From assembly GCA_903882935.1 (NCBI GenBank), contig CAIRZB010000046.1, positions 62,001-126,000 of the forward strand: 64,000 nucleotides of DNA. The letters are read 5' to 3'. The position numbers were made by a program, and so were the translations under genes. This DNA comes from an uncultured Parafilimonas sp. (GTDB taxonomy: Bacteria; Bacteroidota; Bacteroidia; Chitinophagales; Chitinophagaceae). This document shows positions 55,718-62,602 of this stretch, in pieces (position 1 is the first letter of the stretch; each line of letters begins with the position of its first letter). The notes under the pieces were generated by a model. The model was not told where the DNA came from, did no database searches, and was given only the letters and a program-made list of their open reading frames with translations.

Positions 55718-55814
55718 TCGACGACTTTTTGAATTAGGTGAAAACAATTTTAACAGCAACCGCCTCGGTTTTTAAAGGCAGGAAACAATACTTTTACATC
55801 TTCTACCAATTTTT

Positions 55815-56315
55815 ATGAAACATTACATATTCCTTTTACTGATAATATTCCTCGCATCCTGCTCCAGCAAAAAGGCAAAAACCCCTGTTGTCAAGGAGGA
55901 TGCAACCACCTTGTATAGCTGGCAGATGAACGATGCAGGCTTAAAAACAGCGGTTGCCCAAGCCAACAACACGGTGGATAGTTTTACCACCGCCTTAAAA
56001 AGCAATAACCCTGCGTTTGCCAATTTTGCATTGAAAATACGTTTCCCTGGCCTTGGCGGCGCGGAAGATGTTTGGGCCGCCAATATTAAAACAACGCCCA
56101 TGGGCTTTTCGGGGGTATTGAACAACGCCGCCGAATTAACCATCAAAGCCAAAAAAGGCGACCCCGTAACATTTACCAAACAAAACATCAGCGACTGGAT
56201 GTACACAGAAAACGGCAAACTCCGCGGCGGTTTTACCATCAAGCTCACCTACAGCCGCATGACCGCCAAGGAAAAAGCCAAGTTTGACACGGCATTCGTG
56301 TTTAAGATGCAGTAG
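55815..56315 (+). CDS. DUF2314 lipoprotein
   Basis: This 166-residue protein has signal peptide MKHYIFLLLIIFLASC and lipobox LASC. The mature domain matches DUF2314 (YegJ-like): FALKIRFPGLGGAEDVWAA, GFSGVLNNAAELTIKAKKGD and ISDWMYTENGKLRGGFTIK. The function of the family is unknown; the fold is a small beta-rich domain. It lies 97 bases after the oxidase-like gene and may be the last gene of that operon or separate. No obvious partner is recognised. Confidence 0.84.
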   Translation: MKHYIFLLLIIFLASCSSKKAKTPVVKEDATTLYSWQMNDAGLKTAVAQANNTVDSFTTALKSNNPAFANFALKIRFPGLGGAEDVWAANIKTTPMGFSGVLNNAAELTIKAKKGDPVTFTKQNISDWMYTENGKLRGGFTIKLTYSRMTAKEKAKFDTAFVFKMQ

Positions 56316-56368
56316 GGGCACAGGCGCGATTTGTGGCTACGTACATTACCCATTTCCGCAAAATAAAT

Positions 56369-56376
56369 TAACTTTG
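56369..56376 (+). promoter_or_regulatory. TAnnTTTG -7 box of the DUF433/DUF5615 pair
   Basis: TAACTTTG lies 16 bases before the antitoxin ATG and matches the Bacteroidota -7 consensus. No clear -33 box is seen. Confidence 0.45.
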
Positions 56377-56391
56377 AATAAAGTGAGTTAT

Positions 56392-56610
56392 ATGGTCGTA
56401 TCAGAACAGTTGGTGGTGGTAGACAAAGATATTTTAGGAGGTACACCTGTGTTTAAGGGTACAAGGGTGGCTGTTAAAACCATGTTTGATTACCTTGAAG
56501 AAAGTTCTTTGGACGACTTTCTGCTGGGATACCCAACAGTTTCAAAAAGGCTGGCAGAGCAGGTGATTGAGCTTGCTGCTGAAAAATTTCTATCAGGGGT
56601 AGCGTTATGA
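56392..56610 (+). CDS. DUF433 antitoxin
   Basis: This 72-residue protein starts at MVVSEQLVVVDKDILGGTPV; the frame continuing upstream to 56284 runs into the lipoprotein gene and is rejected. DUF433 proteins are winged-helix-like antitoxins; the core GGTPVFKGTRVAVKTMFDYL, then SLDDFLLGYPTVSKRLAEQV, is diagnostic. It overlaps the downstream toxin by 4 bases (ATGA). It probably binds both the toxin and its own promoter. Confidence 0.9.
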   Translation: MVVSEQLVVVDKDILGGTPVFKGTRVAVKTMFDYLEESSLDDFLLGYPTVSKRLAEQVIELAAEKFLSGVAL

Positions 56611-56936
56611 AAATACTGCTGGACGAAAATATTGATGTGAGGTTTAAAAGATTTTTTGACCAGGAACATGAAGTTTATCCCATAACGGATATGAATTGGA
56701 ATGGTATAAAAAACGGCAAACTTCTTCAATTGCTTGCGGCCAATGATTTTGATAGTTGGATTGTGGTTGATAAAAATATTCCGTATCAGCAAAATATCCA
56801 TAACATCCCCTGCCTCATTATTGTACTGGACGTGTTTAGAAATACTTTAAAACACTTAGAGCCACTTGTTCCCCAAATTTTGGAAGTATTAAACGCCAAT
56901 ATAAGTGTCAAGATTGTCGTTATTAAGGAGCCTTAA
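56607..56936 (+). CDS. DUF5615 PIN-like toxin
   Basis: This 109-residue protein starts MKILLDENIDVRFKRFFDQE, whose acidic LDEN motif marks the DUF5615 branch of PIN-like nucleases. A second acidic cluster, NDFDSWIVVDKNIPYQQ, fits the expected metal-binding Asp (TNDKDF in other members). DUF433-DUF5615 pairs are predicted type II toxin-antitoxin systems, with RNA as the likely target by analogy to PIN toxins. All key acidic residues appear present, so the toxin may be active. Confidence 0.88.
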   Translation: MKILLDENIDVRFKRFFDQEHEVYPITDMNWNGIKNGKLLQLLAANDFDSWIVVDKNIPYQQNIHNIPCLIIVLDVFRNTLKHLEPLVPQILEVLNANISVKIVVIKEP

Positions 56937-57096
56937 GCGACTTTTGAATAAATTTATTTTAATATTTACACAACGTATGGAGCCATTGCCGTAAAAATGT
57001 GCATCCGAGGCTTCGTCCGGCAACGTTCCTGCCGCTCCTGTGTGCGACGCAACCCAAGCCCCATAGCATTACCCCAGCCCGTCCCCCCATAAACTC

Positions 57097-59379
57097 CTAA
57101 TGCCCCAACCACTCTTTCGGCACATCCATCAACGGGCCGTTACCCAAACTATATTTTAGTTGCAGGGTAAAGCCGCCGCCACCTTCAATAAAGTCGAGTT
57201 TAAAAGGATGTTCGCCCTTTTGCAGGGCTATCTGACCAGATTTTTGTATGGCCGAGTGCAGCCCGTCGTTGTCCACCGTTGCTTTATCGGCAATGGTTAA
57301 CACACCACCATCGTCGCAGGTAAGGTAAAAGGAGTAGATGCCTGTTTGCGGCACGTTTATGTAGCCTGTGTAGCGCAGTGCAAAGCTGGGCGCGTTTATG
57401 CTGGCAGGCACCACAAAATTGTGGGCGATAAAGGCACTGTCTGCTTCAACGCCCGTAAGTGCAGCGGTATTTTTGAAAAATGCTTTGTAATAGCTGCATT
57501 GCAGGCCAGGCTTGGTGTTGGCGGCAGTAACAGGGGCATGGTAAGCCTCCTTGGTATAATGCAGCGTATAAATATCGCCCCGCAGGCCGGTGGTTGTAAA
57601 CGCGGCCAGTTTAATAGTGGTATTGTCGGTTATGGTAAGCGGTGCCGCCAACAAGGTGGACGCAACTGTGGGTATGCCGCAATCGGTGGTATAATGTATG
57701 GCAAGGCCGGGTATGGGGTTGTTAACCTGCAACACGGCTTTATCAGTAAACACGTTTTCTTCCACCAGCCCGGTAATATCCGGCAGGCGGTAATGCACAT
57801 GCAGCGCATCCAGCCGGGTGTATTGGCTGCTGAGGCGTTGCAGGTATGCTGCATAGTCATGCCTGCTGCTCCAAAGCCTTTCGGCCAGGGCCGTCATGCG
57901 GGGCATAAACATAAAATCGGCCCTGTTTTCGCTGGGTATGCGCTCGCTCCAAATATTGGCCTGCGCGCCGATGATGTTCTTGCCTTCCTCTTCCGTCAGG
58001 CCTTTTGGCACCACGGCAAAATGGTAAATATTGTCTATTGAATGCACATCGGCCGGGTTGTCAAAATACAGCGGGTTACCCGGTGTCATAATCACATGGT
58101 TGCCATGTTTGGCGGCGGTTATGGGTGCGGTGGGTACCCAACTGCGCCAGTACATAACGTTGGCCGTGGGGCTAACGCCGCCTTCCAATATCTCGTCCCA
58201 GCCAATTAGTTTGCGGCCCCTGCTGTTAAAAAATTTCTCCATCCGTGTTACAAAATAGCTTTGCAGTTCGTTCACGTCTTTCAGCCCCTCGCGCTGCATC
58301 AGGGCCTTGCAATCGTCGCTTTTGGCCCAGCTTGATTTTTCCACCTCATCCGCGCCCAGGTGTATGTACTCACTGGGGAAAATATCCATTATCTCGCTAA
58401 ACACATTTTCGGCAAACGCAAAGGTGGTTTCCTTACAGGGGCATATGGGGGTAGTAAACAACGGTCCCCATTCGCTGCCGCCCGTGCAGCTTAAAAACGG
58501 GTAGTTGTTAATGGCCGCCATCATGTGGCCGGGCATGTCAACCTCCGGCACAATGTCAATATGTTTTGCGAGGGCGTATTGCACAAGGGCTTTCATTTCC
58601 TCCTGTGTATAAAACCCGCCGTACAATGTTTTGCCGTTTTTGTGTATGATGTGCTGCGGGTCAATGGCCATGTCGGGGTTGGTTGCCGATGCTAGTATGC
58701 AAGCAGTGTCTTGGTTGTTAAAGGTGCGCCAAGCGCCTTGCTCAGTAAGCAGGGGGTATTTTTTTATCTCAATGCGCCAGCCCTGGTCGTCGGTAAGGTG
58801 CAGGTGCAGCTTGTTCATTTTATACAATGCCAGCAAGTCAATAAACTTTTTCAGGTAGCTGCTGGAAAAAAAATGCCTCGACACATCCAGGTGCATGCCT
58901 CGCCAGGCGTATGCCGGGTAGTCTTTTATATCCACCGCAGGCAGGGTAAGTGTTGTTAATGGCGCGTGTTGCCCCTCGATGCCGGCAGGCAGTAACTGGC
59001 GTATGGTTTCCACGGCGCGGAAGGCCCCGGCGGGCTCCTTTGCGGCAATGTTTATCTGCTGCGGGGTAATGGTTAGGCGGTAACCTTCCGGCTGGGTAAT
59101 GGTATTGTCTAATTGTATGGTGATGTTGCCTTTACCTGCGGTTTGCAAACGGCTGCCCGTGGCATTTTGCAATAAAGTCTGCAGTTGCCCGGCCTCGTTG
59201 GCAAAGGCAGCGTGATATGAAAGTGTTGTGTTGGCTGTTATGTTGAAAGAGCCGTTTGCAGGTTGCAGGAAAACGGGGTAGGGGATGAGCGGATACCTGC
59301 TGGCCTGCGCCTGTGCAGTAGTATTATTGAAACATATAAACGCGAGACAGGCGAAAAAAGCACGCTGCAAAAATTTCAT
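57097..59379 (-). CDS. beta-N-acetylhexosaminidase, glycoside hydrolase family 20, with PA14-like tail
   Basis: This 760-residue secreted enzyme starts at MKFLQRAFFACLAFICF (signal peptide); the 14-residue extension to 59421 is rejected. A GH20 N-terminal domain is followed by the catalytic TIM barrel with DVSRHFFSSSYLKKFIDLLA, HLTDDQGWRIEIKKYP, VPEVDMPGHM and the catalytic Asp344-Glu345 pair in HLGADEVE. After the barrel come a chitobiase-like C-terminal domain (IHYTTDCGIPT) and a PA14 domain (YYKAFFKNTAALTG, GIYSFYLTCDDGGVL). It removes terminal GlcNAc or GalNAc from glycans or chitin oligomers. It is transcribed alone. Confidence 0.95.
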   Translation of the reverse strand: MKFLQRAFFACLAFICFNNTTAQAQASRYPLIPYPVFLQPANGSFNITANTTLSYHAAFANEAGQLQTLLQNATGSRLQTAGKGNITIQLDNTITQPEGYRLTITPQQINIAAKEPAGAFRAVETIRQLLPAGIEGQHAPLTTLTLPAVDIKDYPAYAWRGMHLDVSRHFFSSSYLKKFIDLLALYKMNKLHLHLTDDQGWRIEIKKYPLLTEQGAWRTFNNQDTACILASATNPDMAIDPQHIIHKNGKTLYGGFYTQEEMKALVQYALAKHIDIVPEVDMPGHMMAAINNYPFLSCTGGSEWGPLFTTPICPCKETTFAFAENVFSEIMDIFPSEYIHLGADEVEKSSWAKSDDCKALMQREGLKDVNELQSYFVTRMEKFFNSRGRKLIGWDEILEGGVSPTANVMYWRSWVPTAPITAAKHGNHVIMTPGNPLYFDNPADVHSIDNIYHFAVVPKGLTEEEGKNIIGAQANIWSERIPSENRADFMFMPRMTALAERLWSSRHDYAAYLQRLSSQYTRLDALHVHYRLPDITGLVEENVFTDKAVLQVNNPIPGLAIHYTTDCGIPTVASTLLAAPLTITDNTTIKLAAFTTTGLRGDIYTLHYTKEAYHAPVTAANTKPGLQCSYYKAFFKNTAALTGVEADSAFIAHNFVVPASINAPSFALRYTGYINVPQTGIYSFYLTCDDGGVLTIADKATVDNDGLHSAIQKSGQIALQKGEHPFKLDFIEGGGGFTLQLKYSLGNGPLMDVPKEWLGH

Positions 59380-59606
59380 TTTGTATGTATTTATTCGTTG
59401 GCAATGCCGCGGAGGCACCAACGAAGATATTTAAGCCGTATGAATGCATACACAAGTTTTACCGTGCTGGTAATTTTTTACTGGGAAAGGTTAAAACGGG
59501 TACTGGTGTATTTATCTGTTAAAAATGTAGATATAGTTATGGATTATTGAAAATTGTAAGTAATTTATGGCTAGCAATCCAAAGACTTTTAAACAAAGCA
59601 AGTAAT

Positions 59607-60416
59607 ATGAAACTGCTCAATATCGTACAAAAACTCGAAGGCCTTGCCAACCAACAAAGGCTTCAACATATCATTGAAACACTGCACCAATGGGGTATTG
59701 CCTATACCGTGCAGCAATACCCTACGGGTAAAAATGTCATTGTAAATGGTGGCGGTAGCAAAAAGGTTGTCGGCATTTCCTCTCATTTTGATGTGGTGCA
59801 TGGCTCGCCCGGTGCCAACGACAATGGCACGGCTGTGGCTGTTTTCTTACACATGCTGCACCTGCTTAAAACCCACCAGTTCAAAAACTTTGGGGTGGCT
59901 GTTTTCTTTTTTGACGAGGAGGAGTATGGCCTTAAAGGTTCGCAAGCGTATGTAGAGCAATATGGCATTGAACAATTTACAGGGGTAATAAACATTGAGA
60001 TGGTTGGCCACGGGGATAAGTTTGCGTTATGGCAATTGAATGAGTATTCCAAAGGTGTGGTAATGGAAACCTTTGAAGCCACTGCCGCCAGCCTTGGTTT
60101 TTACACCAAGCGGTTTGACAAAATCGTGACCAACACATCCGACCAAATGAGCTTTCTCAACGCCGGCCTGGCAGATGTATTTTCCCTCACCCTTATCTCC
60201 GACAAGGATTTAGAAGTGGCTTACAAATTTTATGTGGCACAGGCGGCAGGGGCCTCGATACAAACGTTGGCGGACATCATGGACAAAGCACCCCTGTTTA
60301 AGCACTACCATAAACCCACTGATTTGAGTATTCATTTATCAGAAGAAAGTTTGCAAACCGCTTCGCGGGTGGTATGGGAAACGTTGGTTAGGTTGGATGG
60401 GAATTGCGCAATTTAA
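59607..60416 (+). CDS. M28-family metallopeptidase
   Basis: This 269-residue protein starts at MKLLNIVQKLEGLANQ; the frame from 59547 adds a leader unlike the family. Zinc ligands fit GISSHFDVVHGSPGANDNGT (His and the bridging Asp) and VFFFDEEEYGLKGS (catalytic Glu with a zinc Glu). Later come INIEMVGHGD and HYHKPTDLSIHL, the last carrying the final zinc His. No signal peptide is present, so it may act in the cytoplasm as an aminopeptidase. The size is small for M28 but complete. Confidence 0.85.
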   Translation: MKLLNIVQKLEGLANQQRLQHIIETLHQWGIAYTVQQYPTGKNVIVNGGGSKKVVGISSHFDVVHGSPGANDNGTAVAVFLHMLHLLKTHQFKNFGVAVFFFDEEEYGLKGSQAYVEQYGIEQFTGVINIEMVGHGDKFALWQLNEYSKGVVMETFEATAASLGFYTKRFDKIVTNTSDQMSFLNAGLADVFSLTLISDKDLEVAYKFYVAQAAGASIQTLADIMDKAPLFKHYHKPTDLSIHLSEESLQTASRVVWETLVRLDGNCAI

Positions 60417-60504
60417 GTTTTTGGAAATTATCCTTCCATCCAACCACATTCCCCTTTTTCTCTATCTTGCGCACCTAAAATAACACCTTCCAAGGTTTAA
60501 CAAT

Positions 60505-61698
60505 ATGCACACAGCGTATATAATAGATGCCGTGCGTACGCCCATCGGGCGTTATGGCGGCAAGTTGAGTTCCATCCGCCCGGACGACCTGTTGAGTTAC
60601 GTAATAAGGGCCTTGATTATGCGGAATGAAGGTATTGATGTGGGTGCCATTGAGGACGTGATTGCGGGTGATGCCAACCAAGCCGGGGAGGATAACCGCA
60701 ACGTGGCGCGCATGGCTGCATTGATGGCCGGGCTGCCAATGTCGGTGGCGGGCAATACCGTAAACCGCTTATGCGCCAGCGGCCTGCAGGCGGTGATGGA
60801 TGCTGCCAGGGCTATCATGTGCGGCGAAGGGTTGCTGTACATTGCCGCTGGTGTGGAAAGCATGACGCGGGCGCCTTTTGTGATGCCCAAAAGCGAAGGG
60901 GCATTTGCCCGCAAACCGGAGATTTACGACACCACCATCGGGTGGCGCTTTACCAATAAATACCTGGCCGAACGTTACTACCCCTACAGCATGGGTGAGA
61001 CAGCGGAAAACGTGGCCAAGGAATGGAACATAAGCCGCGAGGCACAGGACGCTTTTGCCCTGTCATCCCAAGAAAAATATTTTGCCGCCCTGGCCGCCGA
61101 TAAATGGAGCGATGAAATAGTAGCGGTTGAAATGGTGAACGACCGCCTGATAAGCTGGTTTCAACAGGATGAACACCCCCGCCAGACAAGTTTGGAAAAA
61201 CTGGCCGGTTTAAAACCTGCTTTTGCCAAAGACGGCAGCGTTACCGCTGGCAACAGCAGCGGCATAAATGATGGTGCTGCAGCGATACTACTCGCCAGTG
61301 AGGAAGCGGTGAAATTATTTAACCTGCAACCCATGGCAAAAGTGGTGAGCATGGCAGTTGCCGGTGTAGACCCTGCCATTATGGGCATGGGGCCTTACCC
61401 TGCCAGTATGAAGGCATTGAAACGAGCCGGGCTTATGGTGGCAGACCTTGGCTTGGTGGAACTGAACGAGGCTTTTGCATCCCAGTCACTGGCGTGTATA
61501 AAGGAACTTGATTTGGATGCTTCCCTGGTTAATGTAAACGGAGGGGCTATTGCCTTGGGGCACCCACTGGGTTGCACGGGTACGCGCATCGCCACCACTT
61601 TGGTGCACGAAATGTACCGTCGGCAAACCAAATACGGTCTGGCGACCATGTGCGTGGGGGTAGGCCAGGGTGCGGCAATGGTGTTTGAGGGATTGTAG
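60505..61698 (+). CDS. acetyl-CoA acyltransferase, 3-oxoadipyl-CoA thiolase-like
   Basis: This 397-residue thiolase has nucleophile Cys90 in VNRLCASGLQAV, His353 in ALGHPLGCTG and Cys383 in TMCVGVGQG. The stretch DTTIGWRF (about 150) followed by TAENVAKEWNISREAQDAF is typical of the PcaF/PaaJ group that cleaves 3-oxoadipyl-CoA to succinyl-CoA and acetyl-CoA in aromatic degradation. No other pca or paa gene is in the window, so a general beta-oxidation or acetoacetyl-CoA role is possible. It stands alone. Confidence 0.92.
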   Translation: MHTAYIIDAVRTPIGRYGGKLSSIRPDDLLSYVIRALIMRNEGIDVGAIEDVIAGDANQAGEDNRNVARMAALMAGLPMSVAGNTVNRLCASGLQAVMDAARAIMCGEGLLYIAAGVESMTRAPFVMPKSEGAFARKPEIYDTTIGWRFTNKYLAERYYPYSMGETAENVAKEWNISREAQDAFALSSQEKYFAALAADKWSDEIVAVEMVNDRLISWFQQDEHPRQTSLEKLAGLKPAFAKDGSVTAGNSSGINDGAAAILLASEEAVKLFNLQPMAKVVSMAVAGVDPAIMGMGPYPASMKALKRAGLMVADLGLVELNEAFASQSLACIKELDLDASLVNVNGGAIALGHPLGCTGTRIATTLVHEMYRRQTKYGLATMCVGVGQGAAMVFEGL

Positions 61699-61766
61699 GG
61701 TACTACAAATATTACCGCTGGAACCTTATTGCCATGGCCAATCCCCGTCATTTCGCAGTTTCTTGC

Positions 61767-61796
61767 CATGGACCATCGACCATGGACAATGGACTA
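61767..61796. repeat. CCATGGAC micro-repeat downstream of the thiolase
   Basis: Three units with the word CCATGGAC, CCATCGAC and CCATGGAC, then CAATGGAC, follow with a period of about 7-9 bases. CCATGG words are self-complementary, so the stretch could form a weak cruciform. It lies in the gap between the thiolase and the next gene. It has the same stuttering look as the repeats at 6633 and 38733. Confidence 0.5.
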
Positions 61797-61870
61797 AACA
61801 ACAAAACATTTCTATATCATATTTTCTTAGTATTTTGACACCCAATTAAAACAAGCAAAACGACCTTCGT

Positions 61871-62473
61871 ATGAAAAAAATGTTTTTTGTTTTAGCAGGT
61901 ATGCTCTTCATATCTTCTGTAACCAATGCGCAAGCAAAGAAAGACAGCGCATCTTTCAATGATTTTTACGGTAAATTCAAGTTTGAGGCGGGCAGCCCCA
62001 TTGACGAAGCCACCATTCTTTGGAATGGCTCTACCATTGCTATTTCAACCAGCATGGGTGATGCCACGATGGCCCAGCTTGGCACTGATAGCTTTAGCAT
62101 GAGCTATGCCGACGGCACAATCTTGTTTAAAAGGGGTGCTGATAAAAAAGTTAACCAAATTGTAATATTGGTTTCAGGCACTTCGCTGGAAGGCAAAAAA
62201 GACGTACCGGGCGAAGCTACGTACGCCGAATATTACGGCAAATATAAGTTTGAGGCGGGTGCGCCCATTGACGAGGCTACCATTCTATGGAAAGACGGCA
62301 GCGTGCAAATTTCTACCGCCATGGGCGATGCCACCATGGCCCAGCTTGGCGTTGACAGTTTTAGCATGAGCTATGCCGATGGTACCGTTTTGTTTAAAAG
62401 AGGTGACGATAAAAAAGTAAATAAAATACAAATACTGGTTTCTGGCACCACGCTGGAAGGCAAAAAAGATTAG
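61871..62473 (+). CDS. secreted protein with two near-identical domains
   Basis: This 200-residue protein has signal peptide MKKMFFVLAGMLFISSVTNA. The mature part is two copies of an about 80-residue domain, residues about 31-110 and 120-199. Each runs from Y-G-K-F/Y-KFEAG through PIDEATILW and MGDATMAQLG to SGT-x-LEGKKD. The copies differ at only a few positions, so the duplication is young or under conversion. I do not recognise the family; the pattern recalls small beta-sandwich DUF3471-like modules. The C-terminal LEGKKD ends each copy. The terminator at 62549 follows. Confidence 0.8.
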   Translation: MKKMFFVLAGMLFISSVTNAQAKKDSASFNDFYGKFKFEAGSPIDEATILWNGSTIAISTSMGDATMAQLGTDSFSMSYADGTILFKRGADKKVNQIVILVSGTSLEGKKDVPGEATYAEYYGKYKFEAGAPIDEATILWKDGSVQISTAMGDATMAQLGVDSFSMSYADGTVLFKRGDDKKVNKIQILVSGTTLEGKKD

Positions 62474-62548
62474 GCTTCAACTGCAAACCTTAATCGACAA
62501 ATAAAATAGTAATCGGTTAGGCGAGGTTTAACGGCTTGTATCAATAAC

Positions 62549-62587
62549 AAAAAGTCCCGCTGTGGTTAATTACCAGCGGGACTTTTT
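62549..62587. terminator. bidirectional terminator
   Basis: AAAAAGTCCCGCTG and its perfect complement form a 14-bp stem around 11 bases. It lies between the convergent duplicated-domain gene and hisS and has A/T runs on both sides. Confidence 0.9.
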
Positions 62588-62602
62588 TATGAAAACACTG
62601 TA

